A stretch of 44,557 nt of DNA from Cellulomonas sp. Leaf395 (GCF_001424125.1 NZ_LMQI01000001.1:895296-939852), one strand, 5' to 3'; positions 30,597-39,738 are shown, counted from the stretch's first letter. Notes: generated by a model from the letters alone, not told the origin. A program made the numbers and translations.

Positions 30597-31930
30597 GCGA
30601 GCTGTCGCCGGTCGCCGCCGATGTCGTTCGCGTGGTCGTGGGGCTCGGCACCGTGGTCGTCCTGCCGCTGGGACTGCGCCTGCTCGGGGACCGGGCGGTG
30701 CCGCGGACGCGGTCGCCGGTGTGGCCGCTGGTCGGGCTCCTCGCGGCCGTGAGCCTGTGGCTGCCGGTGGGTCCCGGCGCGGCCCTTCTCGCCACCCCCT
30801 TCGCCGTGGCAGGCGTCGTGCTTGCCGCGTGCACGCTGCGGGTCCGCCTGTTCTCCACGGCGGTTGCGCTGGCGGCGCCGCTGGTCGGCGCCGTCGCGCT
30901 CGTCGCGGAGCGGGCAGGCTGGGGTCTGCTCGGGTTCTCCGGTGACTACCTCGCGCTGACGGTGCCGCACATGCTGTTCGCCGGGTTCGGCGCGTGCCTG
31001 GTGGTCGGGCTGGTGGCGCACGTGTCGACGACGCGGCTGACCCGCGCGGCGGCGGTGGCTGCACCCACGGGGGTGCTGCTGGTCATGGCCGGCTACTTCG
31101 TCTCGGACGCCGCCGAGCTGGTGGGGGCGGCCGTCCTGACGATCGGGCTCTGGTGCGCGGCAGCCGCCACGACGACCCTCGTCGGATCTCGCGCCGCCCG
31201 GGTGCTCCTGCGGGTCGGTGCGGTGACGATCGTCGCCTCGATGGTGCTCGCGCTGTGGTGGGCGGTCGGGGAGGCGACCGACCTGGCGCACCCGAGCCTG
31301 TCGTGGATGGCCGCGACCCACGGTGTCGCGAACGCGCTGGGGTTCGTGCTGGGCACCCTGCTCGGCCTGCGCCTCCTGCCGACGCCCGAGCCGTCCGGCC
31401 TGACGTACGCGGAGGTCGGCGCGACGCAGGGTGGTCCGCTCCCCGAGGGCTACCGGCACCTGCGGGTGCGGCACCTGCTGGCGCCCGGGTCGACCGCGCA
31501 CGACGTGGCCGTCGTCGGCGACGCGCTGCTGCGGTGGCAGGTGCACGCGGCCGCGCGGATCGAGCTGCTGCGGGACGGTCCCGAGGCGGTGCCGGGCGTG
31601 CGCGTGGTCAGCCGGATCGGGTTCTGGCCCCTGCGCCTGTCGGAACCGTGCGAGGTCGTCTGGGTCGAGCGCACCGCGGAGCGCGTCGGCTTCGGGTACG
31701 GCACCGTCGCCGGGCACGTCTTCCGCGGCGAGGAGGCGTTCACCGTCGAGCGCGACGACGCCGGCGACCTGTGGTTCGTCGTGACCGCGTTCTCCGTGCC
31801 CGACCGCTGGTGGGTGCGGCTCGGTGGGCCGCTCGCCGTGGTCGGCCAGCGCGCCTACCTGCGGCAGCTCGCGCGCGGCGCCCGCCGGGTGCTCGCCGCC
31901 GACCGACGTCCGGTCGGCAGCCCAGCATGA
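30593..31930 (+). CDS. YndJ-like membrane domain fused to DUF1990
   Basis: The 445-residue protein has an N-terminal half with about eight hydrophobic helices resembling YndJ-type proteins, ending near LGFVLGTLLGLRLLPTPEPS. Its C-terminal half is a soluble DUF1990 domain: EGYRHLRVRHLLAPGS, VWVERTAERVGFGYGTVAGH, and VFRGEEAFTVERDDAGDLWF. DUF1990 often occurs as a stand-alone protein of about 170 residues; here it is tethered to the membrane. Function is unknown. Its ATG overlaps the tetR stop and its stop overlaps the next ATG, so it is probably the main target of the TetR regulator. Confidence 0.78.
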   Translation: MSELSPVAADVVRVVVGLGTVVVLPLGLRLLGDRAVPRTRSPVWPLVGLLAAVSLWLPVGPGAALLATPFAVAGVVLAACTLRVRLFSTAVALAAPLVGAVALVAERAGWGLLGFSGDYLALTVPHMLFAGFGACLVVGLVAHVSTTRLTRAAAVAAPTGVLLVMAGYFVSDAAELVGAAVLTIGLWCAAAATTTLVGSRAARVLLRVGAVTIVASMVLALWWAVGEATDLAHPSLSWMAATHGVANALGFVLGTLLGLRLLPTPEPSGLTYAEVGATQGGPLPEGYRHLRVRHLLAPGSTAHDVAVVGDALLRWQVHAAARIELLRDGPEAVPGVRVVSRIGFWPLRLSEPCEVVWVERTAERVGFGYGTVAGHVFRGEEAFTVERDDAGDLWFVVTAFSVPDRWWVRLGGPLAVVGQRAYLRQLARGARRVLAADRRPVGSPA

Positions 31931-32406
31931 ACGTCCGTGGCGCGCGCGCGATCGCTAGCCTCTGCGGGCGTTGCCTGGGCGTGCTGGTGGTCGTCAACGT
32001 GATCGGCCTGGGGATCGTTCACGCCGTCCAGGGTTCCGGCGGCGCCTCCCAGTCGGGCGTGACGGCCGCGCTCGTCTACCTCCCGGCCGCCGCGCTGGTC
32101 GCAGCGCTCCTGATCGCCGTGGTCGGGTTCCCCGCGGGACTGCTCACGGCGTCGGTGCTGGCCCGCCAGAGTCGCGAGTGGGTCCACGTGCTCGCTTTCG
32201 CGCTGGTCGGCGCGACCCTGTCGGTCATGCTCTGCGCCTCATGGAGCATCTTCGGCACCGTGGGCTGGGAGTGGGCCGTCGCGGCGGCGGAGGGAGCGGT
32301 CGGGGCCGGGGCTGCGCGGTGGTGGTCGTGGCGCGCGCACGCACGATCCGTGCCCTGGACGGACTCGCAGGGAGCGGCGCTCCCGTGGGGAAGGATGGGC
32401 CCGTGA
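31927..32406 (+). CDS. Small membrane protein of unknown function
   Basis: The 159-residue protein has three to four hydrophobic segments (VLVVVNVIGLGIVHAV, AALVYLPAAALVAALLIAVV, and one near VLAFALVGATLSVMLC). No known domain was recognised. It overlaps the DUF1990 gene (ATGA) and nagA (GTGA), so it is very likely translated as part of the same mRNA. Codon use looks like its neighbours. Confidence 0.7.
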   Translation: MNVRGARAIASLCGRCLGVLVVVNVIGLGIVHAVQGSGGASQSGVTAALVYLPAAALVAALLIAVVGFPAGLLTASVLARQSREWVHVLAFALVGATLSVMLCASWSIFGTVGWEWAVAAAEGAVGAGAARWWSWRAHARSVPWTDSQGAALPWGRMGP

Positions 32407-33587
32407 GCACCGAGACCCCCCTTGTCCTGCGCGGTCGGCTCGTCACCCCACGAGGGGTGCTCGACGACGGGGTCGTGGTCGTGGACGGCAGCACGATCGT
32501 CTGGGTGGGACCGGCCCAGGGGCTGCCCCGCGGCTGGGCGCTGCCCGACCCGAGCGACGTGACGATCCTGCCCGGACTCGTCGACCTGCACTGCCACGGG
32601 GGCGGCGGCGCGAGCTTCCCGGACGCGGTCGACGCGGCGGACGCCCAGCGCGCGGTCGACGAGCACCGCCGGCACGGCACCACGAGCCTGGTCGCGTCGC
32701 TGGTCACGGCTCCGACGGAGGTCCTGCTGGAGCGCACCGCGATGCTCGCCGGGTTGGCGGACGCGGGGGAGATCGTCGGCATCCACCTCGAGGGGCCGTT
32801 CCTGTCGGCGGTGCGCTGCGGTGCGCAGAACCCCGCGGACATGCTCGACGGTGACCCGGACCTGGTCCGCAGCCTCGCGGAGGCAGCCCGTGGTCATCTC
32901 GCCACCATGACCGTGGCGCCGGAGGTCCCGGGAGCGCAGGACGTCATCGCAGCCCTCGTCGACGTCGGCGCGGTGCCGTCGATCGGGCACACCGACGCCT
33001 CGGCGGAGCAGGTCGACGAGGCCGTGGACCGCGGCTTCGACCTGCTGGCGGCCCGGTCCAACGGACGGCTCACCGCGACGCACCTGTTCAACGGCATGCG
33101 GCCGCTGCACCACCGCGACCCCGGACCGATCGCCGCCTGCCTCGCCGCCGCGGCCCGCGGGGAGCTCGTGGTCGAGCTCGTGGCGGACGGCACCCACCTG
33201 GCCGACGAGACCGTCCGGTCGGTGTTCGACCTCGTCGGTGCAGGCTCGATCGCGCTGGTCACGGACGCGATGGCGGCCGCCGGGATGCCGGACGGCGAGT
33301 ACCGCCTCGGACCGATGGCAGTGCGGGTGGCCGACGGGGTCGCGCGGATCGCCGACGAGACGGGAGCGATCGCCGGGGGAGTGGCGCACCTGCTCGACGT
33401 GGTGCGGAACGTGGTCGCCGCGGGGATCCCGCTGGAGGACGCGGTGCTCGCTGCGGCGACGGTGCCGGCGGACGTCCTCGGCCGTCGCGACCTCGGCGCG
33501 CTCGCCGCGGGCCGCCGGGCGGACCTCGTCGTCACGGACGCCGACCTCGTCCCGCTGCGCGTCCTGCGCTCGGGAGCCTGGGTCTAG
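32403..33587 (+). CDS. nagA: N-acetylglucosamine-6-phosphate deacetylase
   Basis: The 394-residue amidohydrolase converts GlcNAc-6-phosphate to glucosamine-6-phosphate and acetate, feeding amino sugars into glycolysis or wall synthesis. LPGLVDLHCHGGGGASFPD is the N-terminal metal motif, IHLEGPFLS supplies the metal-binding Glu, SIGHTDAS and TATHLFNGMRPLHHRDPG supply His ligands, and LVTDAMAAAGMPDG holds the catalytic Asp. GTG 32403 overlaps the preceding gene by 4 bases. Its TAG stop interlocks with the convergent DUF385 gene at a CTAG palindrome. Confidence 0.93.
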   Translation: MSTETPLVLRGRLVTPRGVLDDGVVVVDGSTIVWVGPAQGLPRGWALPDPSDVTILPGLVDLHCHGGGGASFPDAVDAADAQRAVDEHRRHGTTSLVASLVTAPTEVLLERTAMLAGLADAGEIVGIHLEGPFLSAVRCGAQNPADMLDGDPDLVRSLAEAARGHLATMTVAPEVPGAQDVIAALVDVGAVPSIGHTDASAEQVDEAVDRGFDLLAARSNGRLTATHLFNGMRPLHHRDPGPIAACLAAAARGELVVELVADGTHLADETVRSVFDLVGAGSIALVTDAMAAAGMPDGEYRLGPMAVRVADGVARIADETGAIAGGVAHLLDVVRNVVAAGIPLEDAVLAAATVPADVLGRRDLGALAAGRRADLVVTDADLVPLRVLRSGAWV

Positions 33588-34045
33588 CGGGGTTCGAGCA
33601 CGACGACCGGTGTCGGGGTCGCCCGGGCGGCGGCCCAGGCGTCGAGCTTCGGGTCGGTCGCGACCCAGAGCTTCCACAGCCGCTCGCGCTCCTGGCCGAC
33701 CGCCGCGCGGGCGCGCACCGGCCGCGGCGGCCGGCCGTCCAGCCGGGCGACGGCCTCGGGGTGCGCCTGGAGGTTGAGCCACCACGCGGGGTGCCCCTCG
33801 ATCCAGCCGTTCATGGCGAGCGTGACGAGGTGCGGCCCGTCCTCGAGGTAGCCGAGGATGACGCTGCGCTCCTGACCGGAGGTCCGCCCGGTCGTCGTCA
33901 GGCGCAGGGCGCCCCAGCCGCGCTTGTTCGACGGCGTCCACAGGAACCGCCCGCCGCTGAGCCGGTAGAGGCCGCGGTGCACCCGCCAGGCCACCCGGAT
34001 GAACCACGCCGGTGGGAGCCTCGGAGGACGTTCCGCAGTCGTCAT
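33584..34045 (-). CDS. Nitroreductase/quinone reductase family protein (DUF385, F420-type fold)
   Basis: The 153-residue protein has the split-barrel fold motifs of the Ddn-like family: LWTPSNKRGWGALRLTTTGR, TSGQERSVILGYLEDGPHLV, and AMNGWIEGHPAWWLNLQAHP. Many members bind coenzyme F420 and reduce quinones or nitro compounds; cofactor choice here is inferred. TACCGT lies 6 bases before the ATG on its own strand, suggesting a leaderless transcript, though it also lies only 19 bases downstream of the GH3 gene. Its stop shares CTAG with the nagA stop. Confidence 0.83.
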   Translation of the reverse strand: MTTAERPPRLPPAWFIRVAWRVHRGLYRLSGGRFLWTPSNKRGWGALRLTTTGRTSGQERSVILGYLEDGPHLVTLAMNGWIEGHPAWWLNLQAHPEAVARLDGRPPRPVRARAAVGQERERLWKLWVATDPKLDAWAAARATPTPVVVLEPR

Positions 34046-34051
34046 CAGCCC

Positions 34052-34057
34052 ACGGTA
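34052..34057 (-). promoter_or_regulatory. Candidate -10 for leaderless DUF385 gene
   Basis: On the minus strand TACCGT is followed by GGGCTG and then the ATG at 34045. This is the spacing of leaderless actinobacterial promoters. It lies in the 19-base gap after the GH3 stop. No clear -35 is seen. Confidence 0.4.
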
Positions 34058-34064
34058 GCGGCCG

Positions 34065-36812
34065 CTATCCGCGGCCCCGCAGAGACGCCAGCCGCACCGC
34101 GCCGACGAGCACGAGACGCAGGTCGAGGACCCCGGCCGACGACACCGGGACCGCGACGGACGACCAGTCGTACCGGCCGCCCGCCGGGACGGCGACCTCG
34201 GCGAGCGACCGCCACGACCGCCCCTCGCGCACCTCGACGCGCACCGATCCGCCGCGCGCGACGGTCAGCTCCACGTGGCCGACGCCGGTCAGGTCGACAT
34301 CCCGGAAGAGCACCCAGCCGGTGCGTCGGCCCCGCGTGACCTCGAGGGCGTCACCTGTCTCACGGGTGCGCTCGGCGAACGTCACGTCTTCGCGGTCGTC
34401 GTGGTCGAGCGCCCGGACCGTCGCGCCCAGCAGCGTGCGCGCGGGCACGGGCTCCCCGTCGACGGTGACCTCGACCACGAGCGGGAGGTCCGCCGACGAC
34501 GGTCCCGCGTGCAGCTCGTACCGTCCGGGTTCGACGACGAACCGGCTGCGCGTGACGTCCCAGACCGCGAACCCGTCGGCGGGGATGTCGAGGTCGACGA
34601 CCGCCGTCTGCGCCGGCTCCAGCCGGACGCGCCGGTGCGCGACGAGCCTGCGGTGCGGCACCGGCAACCGGTGCTCCGGGGCTGCCGCGTAGACCTGCAC
34701 CAGCTCGTCCACGGGCCGGTCGCCCGTGTTCCGGACGGTCACGTGGACCGATCCGGACGTCTCCTCGATCGCTTCGTACGCCACGGTCGTGTAGCTCAGT
34801 CCGTGCCCGAACGCCCACCGGGCGGGCCTCGGCGCGTACCAGTGGGTGAGCCCGCCGCCGATGACGTCGTAGTCGAGAAGGTCGCCGGCGTCCTGCTCGG
34901 TCTCGGGCCAGGCCTGCGCCAGGCGGCCGTAGGGCTCGGCGTCGCCGCGGAGCACGTCGGCGACGCCGTGGCCGAGCTCCTGGCCACCGTGCGCGGTCCA
35001 CACGACTGCGGCGGCGGCGTCGCCGAGCGCGCCGAGCACGTACGGGTAGGACGAGACGACCACGAGGACCGTCGACGGGTTGGCCTCAAGCACGGCGCGG
35101 GCGAGCTCGGCCTGCGACTCGGGCAGCCGCAGGTGCGGGCGGTCCTCGGTCTCGCGGCCGAGCAGGTGGGGGTCGTTGCCGACCGCCAGCACGACGACGT
35201 CGGTGTCGCGGGCCACCTCCACCGCGCGCGCGGTCCCGGACCGGACCGTGCGCAGGGTGAACCGCTCGGCGGTCGCCGCGGACGGGGCGTCCGCCACGAG
35301 CACGCCGCCGTCGTGCTGGACCATCAGCCACCGGCCGGAGCCCATGTGCTGTACCGAGACGGACCCGTCGTCGTGCCGGTGCGCCTTGAAGCTCTCCTGC
35401 GCGACCCACCCGTGCACGCTCGGCGCGTCGGCGCGCAGGATCCAGCCGGCGCCGGTCCAGAGCAGGCCGGACCCCGCGGCGCGGAGCGTCAGGACCCCCT
35501 CGCCCCAGTCGATGAGGTCGTGGAGGGCTGCCGTGGGAGCCGTGGCGGTGAGGATCCCGTCCTCGCCGACGTGCACGTAGGCGCCGGTGGTGCGGGACCG
35601 CAGCGCGACGGTGTCGGCGCCGTTCACCACGTGCGCGGGGGCGAGCGCCTCGGCGATCGGGACCGTGTAGGGCGGCGTGCCCGAGTACCAGTCTGTGAGG
35701 ACCTGGTCGGCGTGGGGTCCGATGACGGCCACGCGGGCTCCGGGGCGCAGCGGGAGCACACCGTCGTTCTCCAGGACGACCACTGCCCGCGTCGCGGCCT
35801 CGCGGGCCAGCGCCCGGCTGGCCGGCAGGTCGAGGTCGGTCGCCGCGACCGAGGCCCACGGGTCGAGCTCACCGTCCAGCTCGCCGGTCGCCAGGCGCAG
35901 CTCCAGCTGGCGCAGGGCTGCCCGGTCGACGTCCGCCTGGTCGAGCAGCCCTCGCTCCAGGGCGGCGGTCAGGTGCGCGATCGTCCGCGTCGGGTCGGCG
36001 TCGTGGTCGGTGAACGAGTCCACGCCGGCCCGGACGGCGGCCGCGGCGGCCTCCACGTGGTCGTCGTAGTAGCGCTCGCCGACCACCAGGTTGGTGGGTG
36101 CGCCGGCGTCCGAGACGACGAACAACGACGCCTGCGTCCACCCGCGGACCTCGTCGAGGAGCTCGCGGGAGACGTGGTTCGGGCGGCCGTTGACCAGGTT
36201 GTACGACGGCATCACCGCACCCACCACACCGGCCTCGATCGGACCGCGGAACGCCGGCAGCTCGTACTCGTGCAGCACCCGGGGGGACAGCTGCGCGCTG
36301 GTGACGCTGCGGTCGGTCTCGCTCCCGTAGGCGACCAGGTGCTTGAGCGTAGGGACCGTGCGCCAGTAGGTCGGGTGGTCGCCGCGCAGGCCTCGGGCGT
36401 ACGCGGTGGCGAGGTGGGCGGTGAGGTGCGGGTCCTCGGAGAACCCCTCCTCGTTGCGGCCCCACCGCGGGTGGCGCAGCGGGTTCACGACGGGCGCCCA
36501 CACGTTCAGCGAGACGGTCGGGTCGGCCGCGTGCTTGGCCCGGACCTCCGTGCCGACGACGGCGCCGACGCGCTCCAGCAGGTCTGCGTCCCACGTGGCG
36601 GCGAGCCCGACGGGCTGCGGGAACGTGGTGGCAGTCCCGAGCCACGCGACCCCGTGCAGCCCTTCGGTGCCGGTGCGGAACGACCCGAGGCCGACGCGTG
36701 GGACCGGGGCGGCGTGCTGGTGCAGCAGGGCCAGCCGCTCGGCGGGCGTGAGCTGGTCGAGCAGCTGGCGGGCGCGCGCGGCGAACGGCCGGGCGGGAGA
36801 GCTCAGGTCCAC
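34065..36812 (-). CDS. GH3 beta-glycosidase (beta-glucosidase/beta-xylosidase) with inserted and C-terminal accessory domains
   Basis: The 915-residue retaining enzyme has a GH3 N-domain with WAPVVNPLRHPRWGRNEEGF and SEDPHLTAHLATAYA, nucleophile Asp235 in FVVSDAGAPT and KHLVAYGSETDRS. The C-domain includes acid/base Glu554 in GRETEDRPHLRLPES. Residues about 404-525 interrupt the C-domain with a beta-trefoil or fascin-like insert (RTTGAYVHVGEDGILTATAP ... GRWLMVQHDGG). An Fn3-like domain follows, then a CBM6-like end (RTGWVLFRDVDLTGVGHVEL). No signal peptide is seen, so it acts on imported oligosaccharides. The GTG at 36812 has GAGG upstream. A LacI operator lies about 60 bases upstream of it. 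Glucosidase versus xylosidase cannot be settled by eye. Confidence 0.88.
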   Translation of the reverse strand: MDLSSPARPFAARARQLLDQLTPAERLALLHQHAAPVPRVGLGSFRTGTEGLHGVAWLGTATTFPQPVGLAATWDADLLERVGAVVGTEVRAKHAADPTVSLNVWAPVVNPLRHPRWGRNEEGFSEDPHLTAHLATAYARGLRGDHPTYWRTVPTLKHLVAYGSETDRSVTSAQLSPRVLHEYELPAFRGPIEAGVVGAVMPSYNLVNGRPNHVSRELLDEVRGWTQASLFVVSDAGAPTNLVVGERYYDDHVEAAAAAVRAGVDSFTDHDADPTRTIAHLTAALERGLLDQADVDRAALRQLELRLATGELDGELDPWASVAATDLDLPASRALAREAATRAVVVLENDGVLPLRPGARVAVIGPHADQVLTDWYSGTPPYTVPIAEALAPAHVVNGADTVALRSRTTGAYVHVGEDGILTATAPTAALHDLIDWGEGVLTLRAAGSGLLWTGAGWILRADAPSVHGWVAQESFKAHRHDDGSVSVQHMGSGRWLMVQHDGGVLVADAPSAATAERFTLRTVRSGTARAVEVARDTDVVVLAVGNDPHLLGRETEDRPHLRLPESQAELARAVLEANPSTVLVVVSSYPYVLGALGDAAAAVVWTAHGGQELGHGVADVLRGDAEPYGRLAQAWPETEQDAGDLLDYDVIGGGLTHWYAPRPARWAFGHGLSYTTVAYEAIEETSGSVHVTVRNTGDRPVDELVQVYAAAPEHRLPVPHRRLVAHRRVRLEPAQTAVVDLDIPADGFAVWDVTRSRFVVEPGRYELHAGPSSADLPLVVEVTVDGEPVPARTLLGATVRALDHDDREDVTFAERTRETGDALEVTRGRRTGWVLFRDVDLTGVGHVELTVARGGSVRVEVREGRSWRSLAEVAVPAGGRYDWSSVAVPVSSAGVLDLRLVLVGAVRLASLRGRG

Positions 36813-36870
36813 GTGATCCTCGTCGTCGAGTGGTGGTGGGGCGGCCGGACAAAACGATTAGGCGTGGAAA

Positions 36871-36888
36871 CGTCGAACCGATTCGATG
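36871..36888. promoter_or_regulatory. LacI-type operator O1 (GH3 side)
   Basis: CGTCGAACCGATTCGATG has 7-base arms with one mismatch around a CCGA centre. It matches O2 and O3 of the same locus. It lies about 60 bases upstream of the GH3 start on the opposite strand. Confidence 0.75.
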
Positions 36889-36979
36889 ATGTTTCGACGC
36901 CCGTTCATCAGGCATTGTGCGGCATTCATGGTGCTTGACGGGCCTGTTTGTCGCAAGTGCCGACCGATGGGCCGAACTC

Positions 36980-37008
36980 TTGCCTCCCCTGAGGCACGGC
37001 CATAGAGT
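36980..37008 (+). promoter_or_regulatory. Promoter of the transporter operon
   Basis: TTGCCT (36980-36985) and TAGAGT (37003-37008) are separated by exactly 17 bases. O2 starts 5 bases after the -10 box, covering the start site, which is a classical repression geometry. Confidence 0.65.
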
Positions 37009-37013
37009 CGCGC

Positions 37014-37031
37014 CGTCGAACCGCTTCGACG
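37014..37031. promoter_or_regulatory. LacI-type operator O2 (transporter side)
   Basis: CGTCGAACCGCTTCGACG is a palindrome with perfect 7-base arms and a CCGC centre, placed just after a -10 box and 30 bases before the binding-protein start. It shares the TCGAANCGNTTCGA core with O3. Confidence 0.85.
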
Positions 37032-37060
37032 CGATCTCCACAAGGAAGTGAAGGACGCAG

Positions 37061-38716
37061 ATGAACGCCACGCCTACTTTCGGCCGCCTGGGCGACCACG
37101 CGGTCGACCGCCGCCGGTTCCTGGGCCTGATCGCGACGGGCGCGGCCGTCGTCGGGATCCCCGGTCTCCTGACTGCCTGCTCCACCACGGCGCCGTCGGC
37201 GGGGAGCAGCTCCGCCGCCGCAGGCGACGTGATCCCCAAGTACATCCCGGTCACCTACATCGACCCGGACTACCCGAGCGTCAACGGCTCGGTCCCCGGG
37301 TACGAGACGATCCCGCCCGAGCTCGTGCAGTCCGTGAAGGACGCCCCGGGCACCGGCGTCGTCTACACCGCGATGACCCCGCTGTGGGGCACCATCCCGC
37401 CCACCAAGGGCAACAAGTACTACGAGGCCGTGAACGAGCTGCTCGGCTCGGAGATCCAGTTCCAGATCACCGACGGCAACGTCTACGGCGACAAGCTGGC
37501 GACCGTGCTGGCCTCCGCGAAGGACGTCCCGGACTGGGTCAGCATCCCCTCCTGGAACCTGCCCCCGCGGTTCGGCGCCGACATCGTCGAGAACGTCTTC
37601 CAGGACCTCACGCCGTTCCTCGCGGGCGACAAGGTCACCCCGTACGCGAACCTCGCGAACATCCCGTCGGACGCGTGGAAGTTCTGCGTCTTCAACGGCA
37701 AGCTCTACGGCCTGCCGTTCCCCGGCGAGGTCATCACCAACGCGACCTTCTACCGCCAGGACGTGCTCGAGGGCCTCGGCATCACCCCGGACGTCAAGAA
37801 CGGGCAGGACCTCATCGACCTGGCCGTCGAGCTGACGGGCGGCAGCGTGTGGGGCGCCGAGGACCTGTGGACGACGGCCGCGATCATCCACGCGGTCCCG
37901 CCGAAGTGGAAGCTCGACGGCGACACGCTGGTGCACCGCGTGGAGACGGAGGAGTACCGCGCGGCCCTGGAGTGGAACGCCGCGCTGTTCGCGAGCGGTG
38001 CCGTCCACCCCGACGCCGTCGCGGACCAGACCGGCGATGCCAAGGCACGGTTCCAGTCCGGCAAGTCGCTCATCACCGCCGACGGCGTGGGCGGATGGCA
38101 CGAGGCCCTGCGGGACAACCTGACCAGCAACCCTTCCTACTGGCAGCAGCCCTTCGAGCCGTTCGACGCAGCCGGCGGCACGCCGGTCCTGTGGAAGGGC
38201 AACCCGGCCGACATCTTCTCGTTCCTCAAGAAGACCGACGACGAGGACAGGATCAAGGAGCTGATCGCGATGGCGAACGTGCTCGCCGCTCCCTTCGGCA
38301 CGACCGAGTACGACACGATCAGCAGCGGTGTCGAGGGCGTGCACTACACGCGCGGCGCGGACGGCCTGCCGGTACCCACCGAGCTCGCCGCCACCGAGCT
38401 GCAGCCGACCTACATCTTCCTCGTCGACCCCCCGATGTCGGAGACCCACGTGCAGTACCCGGGCTACGTCAAGGCGGCGTCCGAGTGGAAGGCCAACGCG
38501 GCGCAGTACGCCACCGACCCGCTGTTCTACGCGCAGCAGATCGTGGAGCCCCAGGAGTACGCGTCGATCGGTCAGCCGTTCGTCGACCTGGAGAAGGACA
38601 TCTCCCGCGGGCGCAAGAGCATGGACGACCTCGACGCCGCGATCGAGACCTGGCAGACGTCGGGGGGCGAGGAGCTTCGCGCGTTCTACCAGGACATCCT
38701 GGACCAGCAGAGCTGA
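37061..38716 (+). CDS. ABC sugar transporter substrate-binding lipoprotein
   Basis: The 551-residue binding protein has a twin-arginine type signal (DRRRFLGLIATGAAVVGIPG) and a lipobox LLTAC with the lipidated Cys40, followed by a Ser/Ala-rich linker. It is therefore exported folded and anchored outside the membrane. The size and the two following permeases match the LipO/YtcQ-LplB-YtcP class of oligosaccharide importers. YYEAVNELLGSEIQFQITDG and the aromatic-rich YLPFPGEVITN-like regions are typical of large-oligosaccharide binders. AAGGA lies 5 bases before the ATG. It heads a four-gene operon under O2. Confidence 0.9.
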   Translation: MNATPTFGRLGDHAVDRRRFLGLIATGAAVVGIPGLLTACSTTAPSAGSSSAAAGDVIPKYIPVTYIDPDYPSVNGSVPGYETIPPELVQSVKDAPGTGVVYTAMTPLWGTIPPTKGNKYYEAVNELLGSEIQFQITDGNVYGDKLATVLASAKDVPDWVSIPSWNLPPRFGADIVENVFQDLTPFLAGDKVTPYANLANIPSDAWKFCVFNGKLYGLPFPGEVITNATFYRQDVLEGLGITPDVKNGQDLIDLAVELTGGSVWGAEDLWTTAAIIHAVPPKWKLDGDTLVHRVETEEYRAALEWNAALFASGAVHPDAVADQTGDAKARFQSGKSLITADGVGGWHEALRDNLTSNPSYWQQPFEPFDAAGGTPVLWKGNPADIFSFLKKTDDEDRIKELIAMANVLAAPFGTTEYDTISSGVEGVHYTRGADGLPVPTELAATELQPTYIFLVDPPMSETHVQYPGYVKAASEWKANAAQYATDPLFYAQQIVEPQEYASIGQPFVDLEKDISRGRKSMDDLDAAIETWQTSGGEELRAFYQDILDQQS

Positions 38717-39738
38717 TGTCCTTGTCCGAGCTGGTCCGGCGCCGCCCCCCCGGGGATCCTGGGAGTCCCGGGAAGCCCAGGGGGGCAGCGCCGCCGGCGC
38801 CTCCGGCACCTGTACCGACGCGCAAGATCGGCTGGCGCGTCCGCCTCAAGCGCGACCGGTCGCTGCTGCTCATGGTCACGCCGGCCATCGTGCTGCTCGG
38901 CGTGTTCGCGTACGTCCCGATGCTCGGCAACGTCATCGCCTGGCAGGACTACTCGCCGTACACGGGCTTCCTGCGCAGCCCCTACGTCGGCTGGGCGCAC
39001 TTCGAGCGGGTGTTCAGCAACCCGCTGTTCGTCGACGCGGTCGCGAACACGCTGATCATCACGGCGTTCCAGCTCGTGTTCTTCTTCCCGATCCCGATCT
39101 TCCTGGCGCTGCTGCTCAACAGCGTGATCACGCCGCGGACGCGCACCACCATCCAGGCGATCGTCTACCTGCCCCACTTCTTCTCGTGGGTGCTCGTGGT
39201 CACGGTGTTCCAGCAGATCTTCGGCGGCGCCGGCCTGATCAACCAGACGCTGCGCGACCACGGTCTGGGCTCCGGGTTCGACATGATGACCAACCCGGAC
39301 ACGTTCCTGATCCTCATCACCATGCAGTCGGTGTGGAAGGACGCGGGCTGGGGGATCATCATCTTCCTCGCCGCGCTGAGCACGGTCCCGCCCGAGCAGT
39401 ACGAGGCGGCCGCGGTGGACGGGGCCAACCGGTGGCGACGCATGTGGCACATCTCGTTGCCCGCTCTGCGGCCGGTCATCATCCTGCTGCTCATCCTTCG
39501 CCTCGGCGACGCGCTGACGGTCGGCTTCGAGCAGCTGATCCTGCAGCGCCAGGCCGTGGGCGCCGACGTCTCCGAAGTCATCGACACCTATGTGTACTTC
39601 CAGGGCGTCGTGTACGGGGACTGGAGCTTCGCGGCTGCCGCGGGGCTGGTCAAGGGCGTAGTCAGCCTCGCGCTCGTGCTGGGCGCGAACAAGCTGGCGC
39701 ACGTGTTCGGTGAGTCGGGGGTGTACAAGCGCGCATGA
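38716..39738 (+). CDS. ABC sugar permease 1 (LplB type)
   Basis: The 340-residue permease has a Pro-rich cytoplasmic N-terminus and six membrane helices. The EAA loop that contacts the ATPase is EAAAVDGANRWRRMWHISLP. LINQTLRDHGLGSGFDMMTN and TMQSVWKDAGWGIIIFLAAL are typical of LplB proteins. The ATG shares a base with the preceding stop (TGATG). Confidence 0.92.
   Translation: MSLSELVRRRPPGDPGSPGKPRGAAPPAPPAPVPTRKIGWRVRLKRDRSLLLMVTPAIVLLGVFAYVPMLGNVIAWQDYSPYTGFLRSPYVGWAHFERVFSNPLFVDAVANTLIITAFQLVFFFPIPIFLALLLNSVITPRTRTTIQAIVYLPHFFSWVLVVTVFQQIFGGAGLINQTLRDHGLGSGFDMMTNPDTFLILITMQSVWKDAGWGIIIFLAALSTVPPEQYEAAAVDGANRWRRMWHISLPALRPVIILLLILRLGDALTVGFEQLILQRQAVGADVSEVIDTYVYFQGVVYGDWSFAAAAGLVKGVVSLALVLGANKLAHVFGESGVYKRA

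Noticed and set aside
34275..36938. 887-codon open frame on the plus strand
   Set aside because: It is antisense to the clearly recognisable GH3 gene and has shadow composition.
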